DNA from: Streptococcus parasanguinis
GTDB taxonomy: Bacteria > Bacillota > Bacilli > Lactobacillales > Streptococcaceae
Length of the DNA: 63,947 nucleotides
Direction of reading: 5' to 3'
Assembly: GCF_018499505.1 (NCBI RefSeq)
Contig: NZ_JAHDAC010000010.1
Span: 1 to 63,947 of the forward strand
Positions 48,704 to 56,986 of the stretch are shown one piece after another. A program made the position numbers and the translations under genes. Below the pieces are notes generated by a model. The model searched no databases. It was not told the DNA's origin and was given only the letters and a program-made list of their open reading frames with translations. Positions within the stretch are counted from its first letter, which is position 1; each line of letters begins with the position of its first letter.

Positions 48704-48906
48704 AGTAGATCACAGGTCTACATTGTTGCAAGGGGAGAACTTCCCACATACATGTCTATTGACAATAAAACTTGATCGTAATATCGCTGTTAGTAAAATG
48801 AGAGTTTGAACATAGCATAGATTTTATCGACCTTTTTCATATTAAAAAATATTTTTCAAATTCCCCTTGCGCAAGCTCTTCCGGATTCCTCCGGGAGAGT
48901 TTTTTG
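48704..48906 (+). ncRNA. Stand-alone small RNA candidate upstream of the LytTR genes
   Basis: Possible promoters are TTGCAA (48653-48658) with TGTAAT (48676-48681) at 17 nt, or TATACT (48692-48697) inside CTAGT/ACTAG. Near the 5' end TTGCAAGGGGA (48726-48736) pairs with TCCCCTTGCGCAA (48862-48874), closing a unit of about 150 nt. The terminator CTCTTCCGG/CCGGGAGAG plus T6 (48876-48905) ends it. No gene is seen in 48204-49015 apart from these RNA candidates. Confidence 0.5.
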
Positions 48907-49015
48907 TTTAGGAGAAAAGGTAGAAGGCCTATCAAGTCTCTTTTGAAAGAGTGGCTCAGTAGGCATCATTTATGGTAAAATAGAACATATTCGTAGAGGG
49001 GAAGGAGTGAGGACT

Positions 49016-49750
49016 TTGTTGAAGATTTTTGTGTTAGAAGATGAATGGATCCAACAATCGCGTATCGAAGCAGTCTTGCAGGATCTCATCCGTCAAAAAT
49101 CCTTGCAATGCAAAGCGCCAGAAGTGTTTGGGAAGTCAAGCCAGTTGCTGGATGCTATCACAGAGAGAGGCGCCCATCACCTATTCTTTTTAGATATCGA
49201 GATTAAAGGTGAGGAGAAAAAGGGTCTAGAGATCGCAAAAGAGATTCGTAAGAAAGACCCCCATGCGACCATTGTCTTTGTCACCACTCACTCTGAATTC
49301 ATGCCCATTACCTTTCAGTACAAAGTGGCCGCCTTGGATTTTATCGATAAAACGCTGGGTGAGGAAGAGTTCAGAGAGAGAATCAGCTCAGCTATCGATT
49401 ATACCTTGGAGCAAGCTGGGACCACGATTGCGCAAGATGCCTTTACGTTTGAGAGTGCGATGGCGCGTGTACAAGTTCCTTTTAATAAGATTTTGTATGT
49501 TGAAACGTCTCCAACCATTCACAAGGTCATTTTACACACCCAGGAAGAGCGCTTGGAATTTTACGCTAGTATTGCCAATATCGAAAAAGCAGATCCCCGC
49601 TTGTATCGGTGCCACCGCTCCTTTGTGGTGAATCCGCAAAATATTACGAAGATTGATAAAGAAGCCAAGAAAGCTTTTTTTGAAAATGGAGACAATTGCT
49701 TGATCTCACGGACCAAGTATAGAGGCTTACTGGAAGCTTTGAAAAAATAG
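49016..49750 (+). CDS. LytTR-family response regulator (BlpR-like)
   Basis: A 244-residue regulator with a receiver domain (FVLEDEWIQQSRIE; Asp in LFFLDIEIKGEEKKG, near 60; SALDFIDK-like AALDFIDK) and a C-terminal LytTR DNA-binding domain (ILYVETSPTIHKVILHT ... YRCHRSFVVNPQNI). It most resembles BlpR/ComE quorum regulators. TTG 49016 is preferred for its 8 nt spacing to AAGGAG; GTG 49007 overlaps that site. The kinase gene follows 12 nt later. Confidence 0.88.
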   Translation: MLKIFVLEDEWIQQSRIEAVLQDLIRQKSLQCKAPEVFGKSSQLLDAITERGAHHLFFLDIEIKGEEKKGLEIAKEIRKKDPHATIVFVTTHSEFMPITFQYKVAALDFIDKTLGEEEFRERISSAIDYTLEQAGTTIAQDAFTFESAMARVQVPFNKILYVETSPTIHKVILHTQEERLEFYASIANIEKADPRLYRCHRSFVVNPQNITKIDKEAKKAFFENGDNCLISRTKYRGLLEALKK

Positions 49751-49762
49751 AGGGAGAAAGAA

Positions 49763-51067
49763 TTGCTGTTAACTATTCTAATGTCTTACCTAAAGTTCTT
49801 CGTCAGCATGCTGATCTATCGTCATATCAGTAGACAAGAGTTCACCTTGCGCTGGCTCTTTTTGTGCCCCTTCCTCTTCACAATTATCTTTACCCTTGTA
49901 CCACCGGTAGGCTTTTTTGGCTATTTCTTAGTATTTATTGCCTATAGTTTCTACCGAAATCGTAACATACGACACCTTTTGAATATTTTTTATGGACTCT
50001 ATCCGGTTGTCATGGAGAGTCTCATTGGGCGTCTCTTAGCCTTTTATGTCTTTCCAATGCTAGGGATCGTACTTGTTCATGAGGCATCTGTCAGCTGGTA
50101 TGATGCTCTACTTGAATTGCTGGTCTTTCCTGTTTATATAGGAATCACTAAATTGTTAAAACTAGATTTTACAGATTTAAAAGTAGGGTTTCAACGGCAG
50201 TATTTTAATCGTTTCTTACTCCCAATGGATCTTTCCATGTTTGTGTATTTGCTCAGTGTTGTAGGTCTGGTGGTTTTTGAGGATGCTATTCCTCATGCAG
50301 ATGCTTTACGGGAACAGTTAAATAGTATTTATCTGATTTTGTTTTTTGTGATGCTCTTGTATTTCAATGCAGTGTCCAAAGAACGATTGAAACAAGAGAT
50401 TCTAGAGCAAAAAGATAGGCAACTGCAGGAGTTAGCCACCTATAGCCAACACGTCGAAATGCTCTACGGGGAGATTCGTGCCTTTCGTCATGATTACCTG
50501 AATATTTTAACCAGTCTCAAATTAAGTATTGAGCATGAAGATCTTAACGCGATCAGGGAAGTCTATGAGAATGTTCTTCGAGAGAGTGGCCTGCAATTTT
50601 ACGATAGCAAGTTTGATATTGCCAAACTCAGTCACATTGAAAATCCAGCTGTAAAAAGTGTTCTGTCCGCAAAATTATTGGAGGCTCAAAACAAAGGGAT
50701 TGGGATCTCTATCGAGATCGATGAACCTGTTCGAGATTTATTCATCGAGGTTTTAGATTTCATCACCTTCTTATCTATCCTTTGTGACAATGCTATCGAA
50801 GCGAGTCTCGAATCAGACGACCCACAGCTGACTCTTGCCATGCTCCAGGAGGAAAACTCCCTCATCTTAATAGTTGAAAATAGTACAAAAGCTGAAAAAA
50901 TAGATCTGGCGAGAATTTTTGAAAAGGACTACTCCAGTAAAGGAGAGGGCCGCGGTCTTGGCTTGTACAAGATCCAACAATTACTAGAAAAGTATCCCAA
51001 AACGACAGTGTCTACTAAGAGTTCAAACTACCGATTTACTCAGAGTCTGACCTTTTGGAAGGAATAA
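49763..51067 (+). CDS. AgrC/ComD-type sensor histidine kinase
   Basis: A 434-residue kinase: six or seven membrane helices in the first 205 residues, a coiled linker (KERLKQEILEQKDRQLQELATYSQHVE), the phosphoacceptor His in IRAFRHDYLNILTSL (near 244), and a GHKL ATPase domain (LCDNAIEAS; GEGRGLGLYKIQQLLEKYP). The class senses peptide pheromones. No double-glycine peptide gene could be found nearby. TTG start after AGGGAG. Confidence 0.88.
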   Translation: MLLTILMSYLKFFVSMLIYRHISRQEFTLRWLFLCPFLFTIIFTLVPPVGFFGYFLVFIAYSFYRNRNIRHLLNIFYGLYPVVMESLIGRLLAFYVFPMLGIVLVHEASVSWYDALLELLVFPVYIGITKLLKLDFTDLKVGFQRQYFNRFLLPMDLSMFVYLLSVVGLVVFEDAIPHADALREQLNSIYLILFFVMLLYFNAVSKERLKQEILEQKDRQLQELATYSQHVEMLYGEIRAFRHDYLNILTSLKLSIEHEDLNAIREVYENVLRESGLQFYDSKFDIAKLSHIENPAVKSVLSAKLLEAQNKGIGISIEIDEPVRDLFIEVLDFITFLSILCDNAIEASLESDDPQLTLAMLQEENSLILIVENSTKAEKIDLARIFEKDYSSKGEGRGLGLYKIQQLLEKYPKTTVSTKSSNYRFTQSLTFWKE

Positions 51068-51073
51068 TAGAAG

Positions 51074-51255
51074 AGAGAGTGGGACAGAAATCGGTAATTC
51101 GTTAGAATTCGATTTCGTCGTCCCACCTCCGCACAGTTGAGTAGGGCTGTAAAAGCTGATGAAATCAGCGTAGTAGAGCCCACTCAACCACTGCGTCTTG
51201 CTCGACAATCCAAAAATAATTGAGAGGCTAGGACTTTTGTCCCAGCCTCTTTTTT
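51074..51255 (+). repeat. 181-182 bp structured repeat, left copy
   Basis: Nearly identical, in inverted orientation, to 52750-52930. It contains three hairpins: GTGGGAC...GTCCCAC (51079-51126), GTTGAGT...ACTCAAC (51137-51187) and GAGGCTAGGAC/GTCCCAGCCTC plus a T-run (51222-51256), the last acting as terminator of the kinase gene. A fragment occurs at 7352-7391. Confidence 0.88.
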
Positions 51256-51272
51256 GACCATTCGCGACGATT

Positions 51273-51324
51273 TTCTGACCGATTCTGACAGAGAGCCACA
51301 AAGTCTGTCCCTTTGAAGTATACT
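51273..51324 (+). promoter_or_regulatory. ABC-transporter promoter with direct repeats
   Basis: TATACT (51319-51324) has no good -35. TTCTGAC occurs twice (51273-51279 and 51283-51289), a 10 bp spacing consistent with, but not proof of, a LytTR-type regulator site. Confidence 0.5.
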
Positions 51325-51356
51325 GTACACAAGATCAATAAGAAAAGAGAGATCGT

Positions 51357-52037
51357 ATGTTTCAGGTAGCATCTATTACAAAATCGTTTAAGGAGAAAGC
51401 TGTATTAAAGGGAGTGTCTTTTTCGATAGAAGAAGGAGACAAAATTGCCTTGCTGGGAAATAATGGGGCAGGTAAAAGCACCCTGTTCAATATTATCGCT
51501 GGACAGCTCCAGGCCGATTCGGGAACGATAAAGACTTCGCTTGATTTTCAAAGAGAAATTGGGATGATGCCTCAGGGGGATCTGCTTATCGAGGATCTAA
51601 CTGTTGCTGAATTCGTCGAATTAAAAAGCCGGATGAATCAGCTGAAGCAGGCTGATATCAATGGACTCTTAGAGATGGTCGAATTGAGAGGCTCAAAAGA
51701 GCAGATGGTGGGAAGTCTTTCTGGTGGTCAAAAGAGACGCTTGTCCTTGTTGTTAACCATTTTGAATCATCCAAGGTTGATTTTTTTAGATGAGCCAACG
51801 ACTGGTATGGACTTGGAAGCAGTGGATAATTTTTGGAAATTGCTGGAGCAGCAAGAGTTTACATCTGTTGTGGTGACCCATGATTTTAACCAAATTGATG
51901 CCTTTTTTACAAAAGTCTTGATTTTAAAAGATGGTCGAATTGCTGCCACAAAGGCTGTTGAGGATATTCACCAGGCTGGTCAAACCATTGAGCAGTATTT
52001 CCGAGAAGAGATGAATAAAGGAGGGGAACAAGCATGA
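51357..52037 (+). CDS. ABC transporter ATP-binding protein
   Basis: A 226-residue ATPase of the drug/antibiotic exporter type: Walker A LLGNNGAGKST (near 34-44), signature SLSGGQKRR (near 120), Walker [13 protein letters not shown] (near 140) and the switch His in VVVTHD. The next gene, overlapping by 4 nt, encodes its permease. It lies downstream of the LytTR system and could be its target; the substrate is unknown. Confidence 0.92.
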   Translation: MFQVASITKSFKEKAVLKGVSFSIEEGDKIALLGNNGAGKSTLFNIIAGQLQADSGTIKTSLDFQREIGMMPQGDLLIEDLTVAEFVELKSRMNQLKQADINGLLEMVELRGSKEQMVGSLSGGQKRRLSLLLTILNHPRLIFLDEPTTGMDLEAVDNFWKLLEQQEFTSVVVTHDFNQIDAFFTKVLILKDGRIAATKAVEDIHQAGQTIEQYFREEMNKGGEQA

Positions 52038-52741
52038 AAAAGATTCAATTAAAACAAGTTTTACGAAATAAGCGCTTTGTATTATTCACCATTATTTTAC
52101 CCATAGGCTGGTATATCTTCTTTGATCAGCTTCAAAAAGGGGTTTCGCCAAGTATTTTATTAGGTATTGCCGTATTTATCGGGGTCATTGGCAATAGCCT
52201 TGCAACTTTTAGTAAGCGAATCGCCTCAGATATCGGGTTTTATTCTTTTGAATCCCACTTTACAAGCTATAGTGTCAAGAACTATTTATGGGATCAAAGC
52301 ATCGTGCAACTGATTTTGAACAGCTTGATCTTTTTAGCAGTGCTAGTAGTTGCTGTTCTAGGTTTTCACTTTCCAGTGACGACTAGCCTGTTGGTACAAT
52401 TTTTCCTCTTATCCTTGATGGGGATCTACTTTAGTGTGATTGGCTTTGTACTTGGGGTCAGGGTAGATGCCAAGACGATTGACACCATTGGCTTTCCTGT
52501 TATTATTTTGGCCGCTATGACCATTATTCCCTTTGATACGCTTGGTGCAAGTGGAGGATTTATGGACTTAGTTGGCAAGCTACAACGGGCTTTCCCAGGT
52601 TATTATTATACAAAGCTGATCCAAGATTTGACCGAGAAACAAACGATCGATGTCTCTCAATTGGCGCTCTTTGTTGCCGTATTTGGATTGAATTTGCTAT
52701 TTTTCTACTTGCTAGTACCCAAAGGGAAAATGGGGAACTAG
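52034..52741 (+). CDS. ABC transporter permease
   Basis: A 235-residue ABC-2-type permease with six predicted membrane helices (starting at about 15, 45, 90, 115, 150 and 215). It overlaps the ATPase gene by ATGA. The pair resembles small exporters for peptides or lantibiotic immunity, by inference only. Confidence 0.88.
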   Translation: MKKIQLKQVLRNKRFVLFTIILPIGWYIFFDQLQKGVSPSILLGIAVFIGVIGNSLATFSKRIASDIGFYSFESHFTSYSVKNYLWDQSIVQLILNSLIFLAVLVVAVLGFHFPVTTSLLVQFFLLSLMGIYFSVIGFVLGVRVDAKTIDTIGFPVIILAAMTIIPFDTLGASGGFMDLVGKLQRAFPGYYYTKLIQDLTEKQTIDVSQLALFVAVFGLNLLFFYLLVPKGKMGN

Positions 52742-52749
52742 GAGCAGTT

Positions 52750-52930
52750 AAAAAGAGGCTGAGACAAAAGTCCTAGTCTCTCAATTGTTTTTGGATTGTC
52801 GAGCAAGACGCAGTGGTTGAGTGGGCTCTACTACGCTGATTTCATCAGCTTTTACAGCCCTACTCAACTGTGCGGAGGTGGGACGACGAAATCGAATTCT
52901 AACGAATTACCGATTTCTGTCCCACTCTCT
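52750..52930 (-). repeat. 181-182 bp structured repeat, right copy (inverted)
   Basis: The reverse complement of 51074-51255 with only a few differences. The two copies frame the ABC transporter genes. On the plus strand it starts with GAGGCTGAGAC/GTCCTAGTCTC after the permease stop. Confidence 0.88.
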
Positions 52931-52938
52931 TTTCTTTG

Positions 52939-53466
52939 CTATAAAACGGTTATTCGGTATTCGTCCATCAGGTACTTGGATAGGTTTTGCCAATCTTCTT
53001 CCTTAAATTTACAAAGATTGACGAAGAGTTTTACGGTATGATGCTCTGTGTTAATGATGACATTGGATTTTGAGAGATTTTCTAGTGCTGTATTGTCCCT
53101 CAGTTGAAACTCGATGAAATAACTTTTACTATTTTGGTGATCTGGGTCACTAACATCTACCTCTTTATAAGCTGCACTTACCAAATCTTCCTTGGGAATA
53201 AAGATATCTTTTGTCAGAATCACTCCCTGATAAGCATGAATCCCATCAGAAGTCAGCTCAAAGGCGATCTGACGACTGGTCAACCTTTTGATCCCAGCAA
53301 TGGTTGCATAGATCGCAATTAGAAATATAATGATCTGAATGAGAATGATAAAAGTGATTTTTTGAAAATTCTCAAAACCTAGGATAAAAAAAGCTAAGTG
53401 GATAAAGAGCGCACAGGCAAAAGCTAGAGAGCCATATCCGATATATTTTGAATAATAGATTTTCAT
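52939..53466 (-). CDS. Hypothetical membrane protein with two N-terminal helices
   Basis: A 175-residue protein with two hydrophobic helices (about 8-30 and 36-58) followed by a soluble domain of about 115 residues with a beta-rich pattern (LTSDGIHAYQGVILTKDIFIPKEDL), possibly PH-like. I do not recognise a family. AAGGAG fixes ATG 53466; the upstream in-frame ATG at 53502 was rejected. A promoter lies at 53530-53559. It stands alone between the repeat and tRNA-Lys. Confidence 0.7.
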   Translation of the reverse strand: MKIYYSKYIGYGSLAFACALFIHLAFFILGFENFQKITFIILIQIIIFLIAIYATIAGIKRLTSRQIAFELTSDGIHAYQGVILTKDIFIPKEDLVSAAYKEVDVSDPDHQNSKSYFIEFQLRDNTALENLSKSNVIINTEHHTVKLFVNLCKFKEEDWQNLSKYLMDEYRITVL

Positions 53467-53529
53467 TTTGGACTCCTTACATTTAAGATGCAACAGATGC
53501 AACGAAAATTTGGAATTTCAAGTACCCTT

Positions 53530-53559
53530 ATCATAGCGGATTCGGTGAAGAGCTGTCAA
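53530..53559 (-). promoter_or_regulatory. Promoter of the hypothetical membrane protein
   Basis: On the minus strand TTGACA (53559-53554), an 18 nt spacer and TATGAT (53535-53530). The transcript has a leader of about 57 nt. Confidence 0.75.
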
Positions 53560-53683
53560 ATGTTTGGTGGGGTTCAAAGGTGCTTTTTTATTTTAAATGG
53601 AATAACAATGATGCAGGATGTTCTAACTTCGTACGCTACATTATAGTATATAAAAATATGAGCCAAATGCTCTTAAGACAAGC

Positions 53684-53710
53684 AAAAAAGCCTTGGTTTT
53701 CAAGGCTTTT
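53684..53710 (-). terminator. Terminator after tRNA-Lys
   Basis: On the minus strand AAGCCTTG/CCAAGGCTT with a 4 nt loop, followed by TTTTTT. Confidence 0.88.
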
Positions 53711-53723
53711 TGTGCATAAAAAA

Positions 53724-53796
53724 TGCCCCCTACAGGGCTCGAACCTGTGACCCATAGATTAAGAGTCTACTGCTCTACCAACTGAGCTAAGGAGGC
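53724..53796 (-). tRNA. tRNA-Lys (CTT)
   Basis: Anticodon CTT in GACTCTTAATC. The acceptor GCCTCCT pairs with AGGGGGC (one G-U), with discriminator A and T-loop GGTTCGAGCCC. It lies directly downstream of the 6S RNA on the same strand. Confidence 0.93.
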
Positions 53797-53807
53797 AAAT
53801 ATAAAAA

Positions 53808-53997
53808 GCTGTATTGGTGCCGAAACTTCACGATTTGTATTGAACCCGCGCAATTAAGCAGGTGGGCAACTCGCTCTGACTTAGCTGCTTCCGCGTGAAA
53901 CGGCCTGCATACTGCCAGAAGTCTTTTGTTTCCCTAATAATACAAAAAATAGTCGGTCAACACTTAAGTGTGAAGTCGTACACCACAGCGTTTCTAT
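53808..53997 (-). ncRNA. ssrS: 6S RNA
   Basis: A regulator that binds SigA-RNA polymerase. On the minus strand the ends pair (GCTGT with ACAGC, GGTG with CACC, ACTTCAC with GTGAAGT) to form the closing stem. The central region with GGCAGTATGCAGGCCG and the 3' GCGGGTTCAATAC element recalls Firmicute 6S RNA. A promoter ends 7 nt upstream, rarA lies upstream on the same strand as in B. subtilis bsrA, and tRNA-Lys follows. Ends are approximate. Confidence 0.82.
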
Positions 53998-54003
53998 ATG
54001 TAT

Positions 54004-54031
54004 ATGATACCACATTTTGAAAATATTTCAA
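54004..54031 (-). promoter_or_regulatory. 6S RNA promoter
   Basis: On the minus strand TTGAAA (54031-54026), a 16 nt spacer and TATCAT (54009-54004). Confidence 0.7.
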
Positions 54032-54060
54032 GGGAAAATCTCAATTTTTTGAAACCGATG

Positions 54061-55332
54061 TCACTTTTTCTTAAATTGATCAATCTTCTCCTTGGTGGCT
54101 CCGAGAGCACGCTCGTACTTGCCATTTTCATTGGGAATAAAGTAGGACGCGTGTTTGATCTTTTCTGGCAGGTAGTCTTGCTTGACCCAGTTGCCAGGGT
54201 AGTTGTGAGGATATTTATAGTTTTGCGCATTTCCTAGTTCCTTGCTTCCGGCATAATGACCATCGCGGAGGTGGCGAGGAATAGGAAGGTTGCCAGAACT
54301 TCTAAGATCAGCCAGCGCCTTATCCATTGCGACGTAGGCTGAGTTGGATTTCGGCGAAAGGGCTAGATCGATGACGATATTGGCGATGAGAATGCGGGCC
54401 TCAGGAAAGCCGATGCGCTCAGCTGCTTGAAGGGCTGTTACCGTATGGATCTGCGCATCTGGATTGGCCAGACCGATATCCTCATAAGCGATGACGGTCA
54501 AGCGACGAGCGAGGCTGGGTAGATCTCCGGCTTCGATCAAACGAGCGGCGTAGTGGAGACTAGCATCGACATCCGAACCACGGATAGACTTTTGTAGGGC
54601 AGAGAGCACATCGTAGTGGCCGTCTCCATCTTTGTCCATGGTGATGTAGCTGCGCTGGAGGCTGTTTTCCATGATCTCTAGCGTAATATGGCGGATCCCT
54701 TCTGCATTTTCAGAGGTCGACAGCACCGCCAGATCGAGAGAATTAAAAGCAGAGCGAAGATCTCCATTGGTCGAGGTAGCGATGAAATCCAAAGCGTCCT
54801 CATCAAGCACGACTGGAAAATCAAAGCCACGCTCGGGATCATCCAACGCTGTCTTCAGAGCTTGCTTGACCTCCTCCGTCGTCAACGGTTCCAGCTCAAA
54901 GATTTGTACGCGGCTACGAATAGCGGGTGTGACAGAGAAAAAGGGATTTTCAGTCGTTGCACCGATCATGATGACCAGACCTCTTTCGAGCAAAGGCAAG
55001 AGAAAATCTTGCTTGGTTTTATCGAGGCGATGGATTTCGTCCAAAAGCAGGACTAAGCCACCAGAAAATTTGGCCTCCTCTGCGATTTCTTGGAGGCGTT
55101 TTTTACTGTCAACTGTTGCATTAAAGGTCCGAAAGGCATACTTGGTCGTTCCTGCGATCGCAGAAGCTATACTGGTCTTTCCGATCCCCGGAGGTCCGTA
55201 GAGAATCATAGAGGACAGACGATTGGCCTCGACCATGCGACGAATGATTTTGCCTTCTCCGACCAGGTGCTGTTGACCGATGACTTGATCGATCGTCCGT
55301 GGTCGCATACGGAGTGCGAGATTGTCGGGCAT
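54061..55332 (-). CDS. rarA: Replication-associated recombination protein RarA (MgsA)
   Basis: A 423-residue AAA+ ATPase related to clamp loaders, which acts at stalled replication forks. Walker A is YGPPGIGKTS (near 45), Walker B LLLDEIHRLDKTKQDFLLP (near 95), sensor 1 IGATTENPFFSV (near 122), and the C-terminal tetramerisation domain includes MYVGSR-like YAGSKELGNAQNYKYPH. ATG 55332 (MPDNLALRMRP) follows AAAGGAG; the longer frame start is not supported. Confidence 0.93.
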   Translation of the reverse strand: MPDNLALRMRPRTIDQVIGQQHLVGEGKIIRRMVEANRLSSMILYGPPGIGKTSIASAIAGTTKYAFRTFNATVDSKKRLQEIAEEAKFSGGLVLLLDEIHRLDKTKQDFLLPLLERGLVIMIGATTENPFFSVTPAIRSRVQIFELEPLTTEEVKQALKTALDDPERGFDFPVVLDEDALDFIATSTNGDLRSAFNSLDLAVLSTSENAEGIRHITLEIMENSLQRSYITMDKDGDGHYDVLSALQKSIRGSDVDASLHYAARLIEAGDLPSLARRLTVIAYEDIGLANPDAQIHTVTALQAAERIGFPEARILIANIVIDLALSPKSNSAYVAMDKALADLRSSGNLPIPRHLRDGHYAGSKELGNAQNYKYPHNYPGNWVKQDYLPEKIKHASYFIPNENGKYERALGATKEKIDQFKKK

Positions 55333-55446
55333 TTCCTTCTCCTTTCTAGCTTTGTCTCCTTTCAAAGAGGCGTTTTTTATGGTAAGATTGTAGTAACTAT
55401 TGTATCATATTCCGCTCTAAGAGTGGGAAATTAGAAAGAGGACGCT

Positions 55447-55917
55447 ATGTCTAAATACGGATTTTTGGATGTTTTAGAAGAGGAGATGGACAAGGTTTTT
55501 CCCTTTGATTTTGAGATCAATTGGGATAAGAAAAACCACGCGGTAGAAGTGGCTTTTCTCTTGGAAGCGCAGAATACGGGAGGGGTTGCACTAGTTGATG
55601 AAGCTGGCGAAGAGTCTGATGAGGATATCTTCTTTGAAGAAGCTGTTATCTTCTACAATCCAGCCAAGTCTCATGTCGAGGAAGATGCCTATTTAACAGC
55701 GATTCCTTATGAGCCTAAAAAAGGCTTGTCTCGTGAGTTTCTAGCTTATTTTGCGACTTTCCTCCGAGATACTGCTGAGCTGGCCTTGGATGAGCTCATG
55801 GATTTCTTAGCAGACGAAGAAGCAGAGAGCTTTGAGATCGTCTGGAACCAAGAAGTTTTTGAAGAAGGCAAAGTTGGCCTAGAAGAAAGCACCTTTTATC
55901 CCTATCCGAGATATTAG
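55447..55917 (+). CDS. DUF3013 family protein
   Basis: A 156-residue acidic cytoplasmic protein (DUF3013, streptococcal) of unknown function. MSKYGFLDVLEEEMDKVFPFDFEINWDKKNH and the terminal FYPYPRY are typical as I recall. The Nudix gene follows 12 nt later, and the GNAT gene overlaps that, suggesting one transcript of three genes. Confidence 0.82.
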   Translation: MSKYGFLDVLEEEMDKVFPFDFEINWDKKNHAVEVAFLLEAQNTGGVALVDEAGEESDEDIFFEEAVIFYNPAKSHVEEDAYLTAIPYEPKKGLSREFLAYFATFLRDTAELALDELMDFLADEEAESFEIVWNQEVFEEGKVGLEESTFYPYPRY

Positions 55918-55929
55918 GAGGGAAAGCTC

Positions 55930-56379
55930 ATGCTTGAGGATTGCGAGGATTGCTTAGAAGCACGATTCGAATTTACGGGTTGTAAAATTGCCTTAATTTG
56001 TGATGGGCAAATTTTGACCATCTTGCGCGATGATAAAGAAACGATTCCTTACCCCAATATGTGGGACTTGCCAGGTGGTGGTCAGGAAAGAAATGAGACA
56101 CCTTTTGAGTGTGTGGCGCGTGAGGTTTATGAGGAATTGAACATCCAACTGTCGAAAGAGGAAGTAATCTGGTCTGGGATCTATCCTGGCATCTTGGATG
56201 AGAAGAAACAGTTTGTTTTTCTAGTTGGCAATCTAGCCCAAGAAGAGTTTGATCTCATTGACTTTGGAGATGAGGGACAGGGCTATAAGTTAGTGAGCTT
56301 TGAAGAGTTTTTAACTTCAGATCGAGTTGTTCCCCAATTGCAAGAACGAGTGAGAGATTATGTGGAGGAAAGTTTATGA
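55930..56379 (+). CDS. Nudix hydrolase
   Basis: A 149-residue Nudix-fold pyrophosphohydrolase. The Nudix box GGGQERNETPFECVAREVYEELNI (about residues 50-73) has all signature positions (Gly-x5-Glu-x7-Arg-Glu-x2-Glu-Glu). The substrate (a nucleoside diphosphate derivative) is not predictable. It overlaps the GNAT gene by ATGA. Confidence 0.9.
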   Translation: MLEDCEDCLEARFEFTGCKIALICDGQILTILRDDKETIPYPNMWDLPGGGQERNETPFECVAREVYEELNIQLSKEEVIWSGIYPGILDEKKQFVFLVGNLAQEEFDLIDFGDEGQGYKLVSFEEFLTSDRVVPQLQERVRDYVEESL

Positions 56380-56849
56380 TAAGACTTGAGAAAGCAGGAG
56401 CAGAGGATTTAGAAACCATTATTGCCATTCAAAGAGTCAGTTTTAAGGCAGTCTATGACAAATACCAAGATGAATATGATCCCTATCTAGAAGATCGCGA
56501 GCGAATCAAATGGAAATTAGTTGAGCGGCCCAATAGCTATTACTACTTTGTGAAAGAAAACGAAGAGAAGATTGGTTTTTTACGAATTCATACCAATGAA
56601 CAGTTAACGGAAGCTTGGTTGGGGACCGCAGCGATTCTGCCTCCGTATCAGGGAAAAGGGTATGGATCTGAAGGATTACGCTTGCTAGAAGAGGAATTTT
56701 CAACCGTTAGACAATGGGATTTGTGTACGGTGTTACAGGATGCAGGCATGGTCGCGTTCTACGAGAAGAATGGCTACCATCAAACCCATATCGAGCCTGA
56801 AAAAGAAGGCATGGATATGGTCTACATGAAAAAATTGATAGAGAAATAG
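56376..56849 (+). CDS. GNAT family N-acetyltransferase
   Basis: A 157-residue GNAT-fold acetyltransferase. The acetyl-CoA-binding motif is AAILPPYQGKGYGSEGLRLLE (near 88-108; Q-x-x-G-x-G/S), and MVAFYEKNGYHQTH follows (near 125). The acceptor is unknown. It overlaps the Nudix gene by 4 nt. Confidence 0.9.
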   Translation: MIRLEKAGAEDLETIIAIQRVSFKAVYDKYQDEYDPYLEDRERIKWKLVERPNSYYYFVKENEEKIGFLRIHTNEQLTEAWLGTAAILPPYQGKGYGSEGLRLLEEEFSTVRQWDLCTVLQDAGMVAFYEKNGYHQTHIEPEKEGMDMVYMKKLIEK

Positions 56850-56856
56850 AAAGGAT

Positions 56857-56972
56857 GGTTCGGTTAAATTTCTAAACTGAACCCGCCCTAAACACTGTGC
56901 CAAAAAGATAAACTTCTCTTAGACACAAGTGTCTTCAGAGAGTTTCCTATTTTGGCTTTGTGTTTTACGGGC
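56857..56972 (+). repeat. Long imperfect hairpin immediately upstream of prmA
   Basis: A first hairpin GGTTCGGTT/AACTGAACC (56857-56883) is followed by an 88 nt hairpin (56885-56972). Its arms GCCC-TAAACAC-GCCAAAA and TTTTGGC-GTGTTTTA-GGGC close over AAACT/AGTTT, CTCT/AGAG and AGACAC/GTGTCT. It ends 14 nt before the prmA start. No coding potential; either a small inverted-repeat element or a leader structure. Confidence 0.7.
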
Positions 56973-56986
56973 TTGGTATCTTAATG

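Noticed and set aside
48204..49015. Blp- or Com-type pheromone precursor
   Set aside because: No short frame with a double-glycine leader and ribosome site was found on either strand.
53994..54237. Small ORFs over the 6S RNA promoter region and the rarA 3' end
   Set aside because: They are antisense or frame shadows of rarA and the 6S promoter, without ribosome sites.
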